Of a stretch of DNA of 64,000 bases, positions 29,375-38,343 are shown piece by piece. Within the stretch, counting starts at the first letter, position 1, and every line of letters starts with the position of its first letter. Source of the stretch: Pseudoxanthomonas sp. (GTDB taxonomy: Bacteria > Pseudomonadota > Gammaproteobacteria > Xanthomonadales > Xanthomonadaceae); assembly GCF_027498035.1 (NCBI RefSeq), contig NZ_CP114978.1:434001-498000 (forward strand), written 5' to 3'. Under the pieces are notes generated by a model. That model did no database searches. It was not told the origin of the DNA and worked only from the letters and a program-made list of their open reading frames with translations. A program made the translations under genes and the position numbers.

Positions 29375-30061
29375 CTAGAACTCAAGGTCCAACGCTGCGC
29401 ACATGTAGTCGACGAACGGCGCCAGTGCAGCCAGGTCGGCGGCGATGGTCTGGCGCAGCCTGGGACTGGTCATGGTGGCATCGTCCAGTGAACGCCAGAA
29501 CACGAAGTTCTTGTGCTTGAGGTCGTCGATGAATTCGAAATCCGCGGGGAATCCGCGCGGTGGGCGGCTCAGGACCTCGGCTTCCTCGAAATCGAATTTC
29601 CTGCGGAACGCAGGCGCGTGTGCGGCGGCTTTCCAGGTCATTGGATTGTCGAAGATGAACTGTCGCACCTTGCGCAGCGTGTCCGCTTCCGGGTGCCACA
29701 GGCCCGCGCCGACGAAGCTCTCGCCTGGCTGCAGGTGCAGGTAGAACGACGGCGCCGGCACCTGCTTGCGTCGCTCGTGGTACAGGCGCGCGCCCTGCCA
29801 GGACTTGTACGGCGACTTGTCGTTGGAAAAGCGCGCATCGCGATAGATGCGGAACAGCGAGCCGCCCACGGTCTTGGGATCGGAGCGGAACTTGTCGCTG
29901 ACCGCGGCCAGGTCCGGTTGCAGGTCGGTGAGCAGCCGCAGGAACGGCTGGCGTACGTGGTCTTCGTACTTGGCCTTGTTGGCAGCGAACCAGGTCTTGT
30001 CGTTGTGGCGCGCCAGGGCCTTGAGGAACTTGAAACTGGCGTCGGAAAAATAAGTGGCCAT
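29375..30061 (-). CDS. DUF2461 domain-containing protein
   Basis: 228 residues, the full length of the DUF2461 family (TIGR02453). Typical features: FSDASFKFLKALARHNDKTWFAANK at the N-terminus, DPKTVGGSLFRIYRDARFSNDKSPYKSWQGARL in the middle, and SFYLHLQPGESFVGAGLWHPEADTLRKVRQ. It has no signal peptide or membrane segment and is cytosolic. No biochemical role is established. It follows the exonuclease I gene in opposite map order on the same strand with about 70 bp between, but a functional link is unproven. Confidence 0.88.
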   Translation of the reverse strand: MATYFSDASFKFLKALARHNDKTWFAANKAKYEDHVRQPFLRLLTDLQPDLAAVSDKFRSDPKTVGGSLFRIYRDARFSNDKSPYKSWQGARLYHERRKQVPAPSFYLHLQPGESFVGAGLWHPEADTLRKVRQFIFDNPMTWKAAAHAPAFRRKFDFEEAEVLSRPPRGFPADFEFIDDLKHKNFVFWRSLDDATMTSPRLRQTIAADLAALAPFVDYMCAALDLEF

Positions 30062-30130
30062 GCGGCGTTCGGTGTCGTGCGATGTGGTGGTCAGGATGCC
30101 CGTGCGCCGGCTAAACCGGCGTGGACGCGT

Positions 30131-31573
30131 TCAGAGTCCGGCTTGCAGGGTGCGGCCATAGGCTTCCAGCTGGTCCAGCAGGACTTGTTTGGCGCCGTCA
30201 TCGGCATGGCTGGCGCGCAGCGCGACCAGCTCCTCGAAGAAGCTGTCGAACCCATATTCGGAGACCTGCGTCGCTGGTGCCAGTCGCTGGCGGCGATAGT
30301 CGTCCCAACGCGCCTGGTCGGTGGCGTCCAGGGTCTGCGGCCAGTTGCGCGCGCGATAGCGGAACAGCAGCTCGTCCAGGCGCGGGTCCTTGAAGCCGAA
30401 CGGCCGCGTGCCCAGTTGCGCTGGCGGCGTGGTGCGCACGTCGGTGAGTTTGCGCTTGTCGCCTTCGGCCAGGAAACCATCGTAGATCGACGCATCCGGA
30501 TCGGACGGTGCATGCGCGCGCTCGCTGCCGAACACCTTGCGCACCTTCTCGGCCACCAGCGGCGCCTGCGCGCGCAGCAGCTCGGCTTGCGCTTGCACCG
30601 CGGCCGGGTCGATGCCCAGGCGTTCGAAGTCGGCCTCGCGCAGGTAATTCCATGGCACCAGCGCCGGGCAGCGGTTGAGGTGGACCTCTTTGAGCGGCAC
30701 CCGGCGCACGTCCTCGGGCAGGTCGGCGCGCGGCGTGTACAGGCGGTCGGCGATGTCCTGCGGGTCCAGATCGAGCAGGGCCTGGCCGGCGTCGCCTTCC
30801 AGGTCCAGCACGATGATCCGGCTATCGATGCGCGGATGGCGCGCGACCGGCAGCACCGGCGCGGCGCACAGGCGGCTGGCCGGGTAGCGCATCGACACGT
30901 GCAGCACCGGCGTCATCGTCGTGGTGTCGAGCAGGCTGGCCGCGAAGCGCTTGTTGCGCAGTTGCAGCGCGTAGTCCCACAGCCGCGGCTGCGCGTTGCG
31001 CATGGCGCGCGCGATGCCGACGGTGGCGCGCACGTCGGACATTGCTTCGTGCGCATCGCCGGTGCGCACGTCGTTGGCCAGCGCCAGATGCTCCAGCTTG
31101 AAACTGGTCGCGCCGTCTTCGCGCTTGGGCCAGTGCACGCCTTCCGGGCGCAGTGCATGGAACAGCCGCGCCACGTCCAGCAGGTCCCAGCGACTGTTGC
31201 CGCCGCGCCATTCGCGCTCGTAGGGATCGAAGAAATTGCGGAACAGGCCGTGACGCACGAACTCATCGTCGAAGCGCAGCGTGTTCCAGCCCAGCGTGCA
31301 GGTTTCCGGGCGCGCCATCTCCTCGAAGATGCGGGCGATGGCATCGCATTCGGGCACGCCTTCGCTGAGTGCATGTTGCGGGGTGATGCCGGTGATCAGC
31401 GTGGCGACCGGCGAGGGCAGCAGGTCGTCGGCGGGTTTGACGTAGAAGGTGACCGGGTCTTCGACCGGATTCAGCGCTGCATCGGTGCGCTGGGCGGCGA
31501 ACTGCGCGATGCGCGTGCGGCGCGGATCCTGGCCGAAGGTTTCCAGGTCGTAGAAGAGAAAGCTGTCGGGCAT
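30131..31573 (-). CDS. sbcB: exodeoxyribonuclease I
   Basis: 480 residues, full length. A 3'-5' single-strand DNA exonuclease acting in repair and recombination. DEDDh motifs are visible: FLFYDLETFG near residue 8, NTLRFDDEFVRHGLF near 97, and GDAHEAMSDVRATVGIA near 172. They are followed by the SH3-like and helical regions (NRCPALVPWNYL, YGFDSFFEELVALR). Spacing matches E. coli ExoI. The start is the ATG before PDSFLFYDLE. It lies downstream of the fructose operon porin on the same strand. Confidence 0.94.
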   Translation of the reverse strand: MPDSFLFYDLETFGQDPRRTRIAQFAAQRTDAALNPVEDPVTFYVKPADDLLPSPVATLITGITPQHALSEGVPECDAIARIFEEMARPETCTLGWNTLRFDDEFVRHGLFRNFFDPYEREWRGGNSRWDLLDVARLFHALRPEGVHWPKREDGATSFKLEHLALANDVRTGDAHEAMSDVRATVGIARAMRNAQPRLWDYALQLRNKRFAASLLDTTTMTPVLHVSMRYPASRLCAAPVLPVARHPRIDSRIIVLDLEGDAGQALLDLDPQDIADRLYTPRADLPEDVRRVPLKEVHLNRCPALVPWNYLREADFERLGIDPAAVQAQAELLRAQAPLVAEKVRKVFGSERAHAPSDPDASIYDGFLAEGDKRKLTDVRTTPPAQLGTRPFGFKDPRLDELLFRYRARNWPQTLDATDQARWDDYRRQRLAPATQVSEYGFDSFFEELVALRASHADDGAKQVLLDQLEAYGRTLQAGL

Positions 31574-31622
31574 CGTGGGGAGCCGGATGGAGGCGCCCCT
31601 AGTATGACTGCCGCGCCTGCGC

Positions 31623-32873
31623 TTACAGGCTCCAGTCTAGGCGCAGGCCGGCGACCAGCGCGTTGGGCAGGTCGTGCAGGCGGGTCGGTTCGTTGAACTG
31701 GTCCGGGTGCACGATGTAATGCAGGTTTGGCGCGATCCGCAGCTTGGGCGTGATCGCGATGCCGTAGCTCAGTTCCATCATCACCTGGCTGGCGTGCGGG
31801 GTGCCGGTGCCGCCAGCGGCGGCGCGGGCCAGGCGCAGGTTCTCTAGCGCGATGTCGCTGTAGGTCTGCTGGGTCACCACGAAGGCGATGTCGTCCTGCG
31901 GGCGGCTGGCGAACGTGCCGCGCTGGACCAGCCCGGCCATCAGGAAGCGGTCTTCGATCAGCTGGCCCGAGGTGCCCTTGAGGGCCGCGCCGAACACGGT
32001 CAGGCCGCCGTCCTGGTCCCCGCTGAGCTGTTGTTCGAACCGTGCGTAGAGGCCGGAACGGCCGTGGCTGCTGGCGTAATCCAGCCCGCTGAGCAGGGCT
32101 GGATTGCCGTTGGCGTCGCGCAGCGGATCGCTGTAGCTGGAGTTGTCCTGCCAGCCGCCGAGTTCGTAGCTGGCCTTGCGCCCGGTCGAGGCGGTGCGCT
32201 GGTAACCGACCGCATACGGCACGACCCAGCCGGTGGCCTGGTGCGTGCTCCACTTCAGGCCGTGTTCGCCGTCGTCGGCCTGGCTTGGATCGACCTGGTA
32301 GGCGCCGACGTGGACGTAGACGTTGGGGGTGACCCAGGCCTTGGCATCGGCCATCCAGCTCGAGACCGGCCACCAGGTGAAGTTGCTGGTGCGGAACACG
32401 TAGGTCGGATTGCCACAGGCCGAGTTGCCCTGGAAGTACTGGCACAGGTCCGAGCCCAGGAAGTGGATGTTGGCGACGCTGCGGCCGGCTTCCAGCACCA
32501 GCCGGCCATCCAGCAACTGCTGCTCCAGGGTCAGGTTGGCCAGGCGCGTGCCCTGGCCGCCGTAGATTTCCTGCACCGAGGTGCTGTTGCCGGTGCTGCT
32601 GTTGGCCAGGTTGGTGCCGTGGCGATTGGTGCCATAGGCCTTGAGGGTGGCGCCGTGCCAGCCCAGTGCCTTGTCCAGGTCGACATCAACGCCAAACATC
32701 AGCTGGCCGGCATAGGCGGTGCCACTTTGCTTGCCGCCATCCAGGGTGGCGGCCGCCTCACCGGTGTAGGCGAGCTTGGGCGTGAACGCGCTAGCCGTGT
32801 CTTCTTCGGCATGGGCCAGCGGGGAAAACGCCAGCACGATGGCGGCGGGCAGCAGGCGGGAGGAAAAGGACAT
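31623..32873 (-). CDS. OprB-type carbohydrate-selective porin
   Basis: 416 residues with a signal peptide (MSFSSRLLPAAIVLAFSPLAHA). The rest is an amphipathic beta-barrel ending LVAGLRLDWSL with a hydrophobic terminal pattern. FTPKLAYTGEAAATLDGG near the mature start, the NFTWWPVSSWMADAKAW segment and the MMELSYGIAITPKLRIAPNLHYIVHP ending match OprB-family sugar porins. It follows fruA by about 90 bp in the same direction and likely admits fructose or its oligomers through the outer membrane. The start was chosen for its signal peptide and the GAGG upstream; a longer frame begins 26 codons earlier. Confidence 0.87.
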   Translation of the reverse strand: MSFSSRLLPAAIVLAFSPLAHAEEDTASAFTPKLAYTGEAAATLDGGKQSGTAYAGQLMFGVDVDLDKALGWHGATLKAYGTNRHGTNLANSSTGNSTSVQEIYGGQGTRLANLTLEQQLLDGRLVLEAGRSVANIHFLGSDLCQYFQGNSACGNPTYVFRTSNFTWWPVSSWMADAKAWVTPNVYVHVGAYQVDPSQADDGEHGLKWSTHQATGWVVPYAVGYQRTASTGRKASYELGGWQDNSSYSDPLRDANGNPALLSGLDYASSHGRSGLYARFEQQLSGDQDGGLTVFGAALKGTSGQLIEDRFLMAGLVQRGTFASRPQDDIAFVVTQQTYSDIALENLRLARAAAGGTGTPHASQVMMELSYGIAITPKLRIAPNLHYIVHPDQFNEPTRLHDLPNALVAGLRLDWSL

Positions 32874-32963
32874 GGCGGCCTCGTGGAATGGAAGGGCGGG
32901 ACGTGCAGCGCCTGGCCCGGCACCGATCGGGCCAGCCAGGCGTTGCGACACGCAGGAACGGGG

Positions 32964-34662
32964 TCAGGCGGCGACGGGTTTCTTCAGCAGGCGCAGGGCG
33001 ATGGCCGTCACCGCCACGCCGGCCACGAGTGCGACCAGGTAGATGCCAAGGTGGGTGACCGCATTCGGAATCGGCAGGACGAACACGCCGCCGTGCGGCA
33101 CCTTCAGTTCGACCCCGGCCATCATCGAGATGGCCCCGGCGACGGCCGAGCCCAGGATCAGGGCCGGGATAGTGCGCAGCGGGTCGCGCGCGGCGTAGGG
33201 GATCGCGCCCTCGGTGACGAATGCCAGGCCGAGCACGCCGGCGGCACCGGCAGTGCCGCGTTCCTCGGCGGTGAAGCGGTCGCGGAACACCCAGCAGGCC
33301 AGGGCGATGGCCAGCGGCGGGGTCATGCCGCCGATCATCGTCGCCGCCATCGGCGTGTAGACCTGGCTGGAAATCAGCGCGGTGGAAAACGCATACGAGG
33401 CCTTGTTCACCGGGCCACCCATGTCCACGGCCATCATGCCGCCGAGCAGTGCGCCGAGCAGGATCGCGCTGCCGCCCTGCATGCCGCGCAGCCATTCGGT
33501 CAGGACGGTCAGCACGTGCGCCACCGGGGTGCCGATCACGAACATCAGCAGCAGGCCGACCAGCAAGGTGCCCAGCACCGGCAGGATCAGCACCGGTTTG
33601 AGGCCTTCCAGGCTGCGCGGCAGGCGCAGCAGGCGGTTGAGCCAATACACGCCGTAACCGGCGATGAAACCGGCCAGGATGCCGCCGATGAAGCCGGCGC
33701 CCATGTTCGCGGCGACCACTCCGCCGATCATGCCCGGCGCGATGCCGGGCCGGTCGGCGATGGAATAGGCGATGTATCCGCCCAGGGCCGGCACCATCAA
33801 CAGGAAGCCGGCCTTGGCACCGATCTGGAACAGGCTCCAGGCCAGCGTGCCCTGGTGGGCGTCATCACCGGCGTAGATCCCGCCCAGCGCGAACGCCAGC
33901 GCGATCAGCAGGCCACCGGCGGTGACGAAGGGCAGCATGAACGACACGCCGGTCATCAGGTGCTTGTACGGACCGCTGCCCTTGGCCTGCTGCGGGCTTG
34001 CGCCACCCTGCTGGCCGGCGGCGTGCACCTGGGCTTCGGCCAGGGCCTTGCGGATCAGGTTCTGGCCATCGTTGATCGCTGGCTTGGTGCCGCCCTTGTA
34101 CAGCCGCTTGCCGGCGAAGCGCGACAGCTCCACCTCGCGGTCGGCGGCGATCAGCACCAGGTCGGCATCGCGGATCTCCTCGGCGGTCAGTGCATCCTGG
34201 GCACCGACCGAGCCTTGGGTCTCCACGCGGATCAGGTGGCCCAGCGCCTTGCCGGCCTGCTGCAGGCCTTCGGCCGCCATGAAGGTGTGGGCAATGCCGG
34301 TCGGGCAGGAGGTGACCGCGACGATGCGCTTGGCATCGCCAGCCGACGGCTTCGGCGCCACGGCAAGCGGGAGCGCCGCCAATGCGGTTTCTGGATCGTC
34401 CAGGGCCGCGCCCAGGCTGGTCGTGGTGATCGTTGCGTTGCCGAAGCGTGCGGTCAGCGCATCGCCCGCGCCCACCACCAGGACGTGGCTGGCCTCGCGG
34501 GCCTGGTGTTCGTCCAGGGCACCGGTTGACGCCCTGGTCGGTGCGGGTTTCGATGTCCAGCGCCAGGCCGCGCTGGCGGGCGGCACGCCGCAGCGCTTCG
34601 GCAGCGAGGACGGCCTCGATGCTGCGTTCGCCGGCGGCGATGACCACGATGGAAGCTTGCAT
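32964..34662 (-). CDS. fruA: fructose-specific PTS enzyme IIB'BC, frameshifted near the 5' end
   Basis: It transports fructose through the inner membrane and phosphorylates it to fructose 1-phosphate. Reading from the ATG at 34662, the first 45 residues are the N-terminal IIB' domain up to RTDQGV. The frame then leaves the family and stops. The continuation TGALDEHQAREASHVLVVG is in another frame that stays open to 32964. Removing one T of the TT at 34526-34527 joins them as DQGVTGALDEHQ. The downstream frame keeps the phosphorylated cysteine in AVTSCPTGIAHTFMAAEG and the membrane IIC domain. This is either a real single-base insertion or a sequence error. If real, a shorter product starting inside might still carry IIB and IIC. 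Confidence 0.85.
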
Positions 34663-34721
34663 GGGGTACTCCTGGTCCAAGGTCGTTTCCGCAGCGGGCG
34701 ACAACCCGGTGCGGCAAGGGG

Positions 34722-35678
34722 TCAAGCCAGCGGCTCGATCAGCACGTCGTCGGCCCAGCGGCGGACCTGGGCTGGGTCGAGTTGGCGCTGGTCGCCGCTT
34801 TCCAGCCGGCTCATCGAAAAGGCAGTGGCCAGCCGCGCGCAGGCGGCCAGTTCGAAGCGGGGCACCAGCAGCGAAGCGGCCAGGCCAGCGACCATCGCGT
34901 CGCCGGCGCCGACCGTGCTGCCGCGGGCCAGCCGCGGTGGTCGCGCCACCAGTGCGCCGTGGGCGTCGACGAACAGCGCACCATCGGCACCCATCGAAAC
35001 CACCACCAGGGCGATGCCGCGGTTGACCAGCGCATGCGCTGCCGCCAGCAGGTCGGCGCGCTCCGGTAGCGCGCTGCCGGTCCAGGCTTCCAGCTCGTGC
35101 CGGTTGGGCTTGACCGCATACGGCAAGGCGCCGGCCTGGGTATTCAGGGCCGCGGCGAGCGCCGGGCCACTGGTGTCCAGCAGGACCCGTGCACCGGCCG
35201 CCGCGGCCTGGGCCTGCAGGCGGGCCCAGGCCGTCTCCGGCAGGCCGGCCGGCAGGCTGCCGGACAGCGCGACCGGCACGCCCGGCGCGAGCAGGGGCGC
35301 CAGCTGCGCGCTGACCGCATCCAGCTGGTCCGCATCCAGCTGCAGGCCGGGCAGGTTGATGTCGGTGGTCTCGTCGCCGCCGTCCTCGACCAGCTTGATG
35401 TTGGTCCGGGTCTGGCCGGGCGCGCGCAAGCAGTGGTCGGCGATGCCGCGTTGTTCGAACAGCAGGCGGAAGCTGCCGTCGTTGTCCGCGCCAAGTACGC
35501 CCGTGGCGGCGGTGGCCACGCCCCAGTCGGCCAGGCAGGCAGCGACGTTGATGCCCTTGCCGCCAGCGTCGTCACGCGCACTGCGGGCGCGGTGGACGTG
35601 GCCTGGTTGCAACCGATCCAGGCGCACGGTCTGGTCGATGGCCGGGTTGAGGGTGACGGTGACGGCGTGCGGGGTCAT
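34722..35678 (-). CDS. fruK: 1-phosphofructokinase
   Basis: 318 residues of the PfkB fold. It phosphorylates fructose 1-phosphate from FruA to fructose 1,6-bisphosphate. Seen: VTLNPAIDQTVRL at the N-terminus, GGKGINVAACLADWG near residue 40, and the ATP/anion-hole signature RGSTVGAGDAMVAGLAASLL near residue 253. The ATG overlaps the fruB stop (ATGA), showing translational coupling; a longer upstream frame lies inside fruB and was rejected. fruA follows after 59 bp. Confidence 0.95.
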   Translation of the reverse strand: MTPHAVTVTLNPAIDQTVRLDRLQPGHVHRARSARDDAGGKGINVAACLADWGVATAATGVLGADNDGSFRLLFEQRGIADHCLRAPGQTRTNIKLVEDGGDETTDINLPGLQLDADQLDAVSAQLAPLLAPGVPVALSGSLPAGLPETAWARLQAQAAAAGARVLLDTSGPALAAALNTQAGALPYAVKPNRHELEAWTGSALPERADLLAAAHALVNRGIALVVVSMGADGALFVDAHGALVARPPRLARGSTVGAGDAMVAGLAASLLVPRFELAACARLATAFSMSRLESGDQRQLDPAQVRRWADDVLIEPLA

Positions 35679-38209
35679 GCCTGCTCCTGTTCCAGGGCGC
35701 GGACCTGTGCGGCGTCCTCGCAGGCCAGCGCCTTGCCGGCCAGGACCTGCAGATCGGCCAATGAGGCCGCGCGCAGGCGCGACTTCACGCCGGGAAGGTC
35801 GTTGGGGGTCATCGACAATTCGTCCACGCCCAGCCCAGCCAGCAGGGCCGCGCCGAACGGATCGCCAGCCAGGCCGCCGCAGACGCCGACCCAACGGCCG
35901 TGCAGGCGCGCGCCATCGACGGTGGCACGGATCGCGCGCAGCACGGCGGGATGCAGGCTGTCGGCCTCGGCGGCCAGCTCCGGGTTCTGGCGGTCGATGG
36001 CCAGCACGTACTGGGTCAGGTCGTTGGTGCCGATCGAGAAGAAATCGGCGTGGCGGGCCAGCACGTCGGCCTGGGCGGCGGCGGCCGGCACCTCGATCAT
36101 GATGCCGATCTCCACCTGCGGCGCGTCCAGCGCGACGCGGATGCGTTCGCAGATCGCGCGCAGCGCGACCAGCTCGGGTACCGAGGTGATCATCGGGAAC
36201 ATGATCGACAGCCGTGCGCCGTCCCGAGCGGCGCGGTACAGCGCACGCAACTGGGGTTCCAGCAGGTCCGGGCGGCGCAGCAGCAGGCGCGCGCCGCGCA
36301 CGCCGAGGAAGGGGTTTTCCTCGCGTGGCAGATCCAGGTGCGCGACCTGCTTGTCGCCGCCGATGTCCAGCGCCCGCACGATCAGCGACCGGCCGTCCAG
36401 CGCTTCGGCCATGGCCTTGTAAATGGCGTACTGCTCGTCTTCGTCCGGGGTGCTGGCGCGTTCCAGGAACAGGAACTCGGTACGCATCAGGCCGACGCCT
36501 TCGGCACCCTGTTCAAGCGCCATCGGAACCTGTTCGGGCAGGTTGACGTTGGCGCCGATGTCGATGCGGTGGCCGTCGCGGGTGCAGGCGGGCTGGGCGC
36601 GCTGGGCGGCTTCGTGTTCGCGGATGCGCTGCTGCTCGGCGATATGCGCGCGGGCCGAGGCCAGGTCGGCGTCGGAAGGGCTCAGGTACAGGCGGCCGCT
36701 GCTGCCGTCCAGGATGGCGGGTGTGCCTGCGGCGACGGCCAGCAGGTCGGCGCCACCGGCCACCAGCGCGGGCAGGCCCAGGGTGCGCGACAGGATCGCG
36801 GTATGCGAGGTCGGCCCGCCCTGTGCGGTGGCCAGGCCAAGCACGCGCGCGGTATCCAGGTTGGCGGTCTCGGAGGGCGACAGGTCGCTGGCGAGCAGGA
36901 TGCAGGGGGCGTCCGGAAGATCAGCCAGGCCACCACCGGCGGCGGCCGGGTCCAGCTGGCCCAGCACCCGGCGGCCCACGTCGCGCAGGTCGGCCGCGCG
37001 ACCGGCCAGGACCGGGTTGCCCAGCGCCGCCAGCCCTGAGGCGATCTGTTCGATGGCCTGGTGCCAGGACCATGCGACGCCGTGGCCTTCGACCATCAGC
37101 TGGCAGGTGCGGGTGATCAGGTCGGTGTCGCCGAGCAATGCGGCCTGGGCCTTGAAGATGGCCGCATCGGATGCGCCGAGCCGGCGCCGGGTGCTGTCTT
37201 CGAGGGCGGCCAGCTGCTGGCCGGTGCGTGACAGTGCGTCCTGCAGCTTGGCACCGCCTTCGCCGAGCGGGGCCGGCCGGTCGACGATCTCTTCCTGGCT
37301 GCCGCGCAGCAGGAAGACTGGGCCGATGGCCAATCCGGGGCTTGCCCCCAGGCCGACGACCGCGGGCGTGGCGTCGGGTGGCGTCCAGCCGGAGACCGGC
37401 GCTGCCTTGCGTTGCGCGGCACGCTCGGCGTCGGCTTTTTCCTGCGCTGTCAGCCCATCCATGGCCTTGCGCAGGGCGCTCAGCAAGGCCGGGGCGTCGT
37501 GGCCTTCGGCCGAAACGGTGATGGCGTCACCCTGGCGCAGTCCCAGCTGGAGCAGGCCGACCAGGCTCTTGGCATCGGCCGCCTGATCACCGGCACGGAC
37601 CTGGGCGCGGGCGCTGAATCCGCCCGCGGTTTCGGCCCAGCGGGTAGCCGGCCGGGCATGCAGGCCGTTGGGGTAGGCGATGGTCCAGTCGAAATGCTCG
37701 GCCAGGTCGCTGGCGACCGTGCCGCCTGGCGCCGCCGGGACGTCCCCGGACAGCGCCTGGACGATGTCCGATGCCTGGGTGGTCACGAACAGGCGCTGCA
37801 GTGCGGCCTCGTCCTGGATCAGGCGGGTCAGGCGCCGCAGCAGGGTGATGTGGGTGTCAGACTGGGCCGCGATGCCGATGACCAGCCGGGTGACCTGGCC
37901 CGGATTCCATTCCACGCCTTCGGGCAGCTGGAGCACGGCGATCCCGTCGCGGCGGACCAGGTGCCGGTCGTCGCCCACCCCGTGCGGAATCGCCACGCCG
38001 TGGCCCAGGAACGTGTTGGCCAGCTGTTCGCGGCGGCCCATGCTGGCTTCATAGCCGGGCGCGACGCAGCCCGAGGCGACCAGCAATTGCGCGGCCTGGG
38101 CGATGGCATCGGCCTTGTCGCGAGCCCGTGCATCCAGGCGGACCAGTTCGGGACTGATGGGGGCGGTGGCGGGCAGGGATGACAAGGCAGACTCCGGGGG
38201 GTAGTGCAT
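35675..38209 (-). CDS. fruB: fructose PTS multiphosphoryl transfer protein (EIIA-HPr-EI)
   Basis: 844 residues combining three PTS proteins. The EIIA-Fru domain covers 1-155 with active His76 (VAIPHG). HPr covers about 170-255 with His184 (PNGLHARPA). Enzyme I covers 283-844 with active His469 (GGPTSHTAILSR), followed by the PEP-binding barrel (EGVGLMRTEFLFLER, FFSIGTNDLTQYVLA). It carries phosphate from PEP to FruA without general PTS proteins. It is the first gene of fruB-fruK-fruA-porin, with a perfect FruR-type palindrome ten bases upstream of its start. Confidence 0.96.
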   Translation of the reverse strand: MHYPPESALSSLPATAPISPELVRLDARARDKADAIAQAAQLLVASGCVAPGYEASMGRREQLANTFLGHGVAIPHGVGDDRHLVRRDGIAVLQLPEGVEWNPGQVTRLVIGIAAQSDTHITLLRRLTRLIQDEAALQRLFVTTQASDIVQALSGDVPAAPGGTVASDLAEHFDWTIAYPNGLHARPATRWAETAGGFSARAQVRAGDQAADAKSLVGLLQLGLRQGDAITVSAEGHDAPALLSALRKAMDGLTAQEKADAERAAQRKAAPVSGWTPPDATPAVVGLGASPGLAIGPVFLLRGSQEEIVDRPAPLGEGGAKLQDALSRTGQQLAALEDSTRRRLGASDAAIFKAQAALLGDTDLITRTCQLMVEGHGVAWSWHQAIEQIASGLAALGNPVLAGRAADLRDVGRRVLGQLDPAAAGGGLADLPDAPCILLASDLSPSETANLDTARVLGLATAQGGPTSHTAILSRTLGLPALVAGGADLLAVAAGTPAILDGSSGRLYLSPSDADLASARAHIAEQQRIREHEAAQRAQPACTRDGHRIDIGANVNLPEQVPMALEQGAEGVGLMRTEFLFLERASTPDEDEQYAIYKAMAEALDGRSLIVRALDIGGDKQVAHLDLPREENPFLGVRGARLLLRRPDLLEPQLRALYRAARDGARLSIMFPMITSVPELVALRAICERIRVALDAPQVEIGIMIEVPAAAAQADVLARHADFFSIGTNDLTQYVLAIDRQNPELAAEADSLHPAVLRAIRATVDGARLHGRWVGVCGGLAGDPFGAALLAGLGVDELSMTPNDLPGVKSRLRAASLADLQVLAGKALACEDAAQVRALEQEQA

Positions 38210-38218
38210 CAGGGTTGT

Positions 38219-38236
38219 ATTGGGAACGTTCCCAAT
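38219..38236. promoter_or_regulatory. FruR operator upstream of fruB
   Basis: ATTGGGAACGTTCCCAAT is a perfect 18-bp palindrome with the central CG typical of LacI-family sites. It lies ten bases before the fruB start in the divergent fruB-fruR region. A 13-bp palindrome TGTGCAGTGCACA at 38248-38260 is a second possible site, for an unknown factor. Confidence 0.85.
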
Positions 38237-38329
38237 CAGGATTTCAATGTGCAGTGCACAAAATCCGCCTAATCAATTGGGGTTAGCATGTGTGGAAACG
38301 CAGGTCATCCCGGGATCGGGCATTTGATT

Positions 38330-38343
38330 TGGGAACGTTTCCA
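38330..38343. promoter_or_regulatory. FruR operator overlapping the fruR start
   Basis: TGGGAACGTTTCCA shares the GGGAACGTT core of the fruB operator and is symmetric but for one base pair. It ends directly before the proposed TTG start of fruR, so bound repressor would also cover the ribosome-binding region. This points to autoregulation. Confidence 0.7.

Noticed and set aside
34500..34560. Programmed ribosomal frameshift in fruA
   Set aside because: No slippery heptamer or strong downstream structure is visible at the junction, and the family does not use recoding. A one-base insertion or sequence error is simpler.
38290..38343. Upstream GTG as the start of fruR
   Set aside because: It would add 18 residues with no LacI-family similarity, encoded across the operator. 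The TTG gives the standard MSISINDVAD start.
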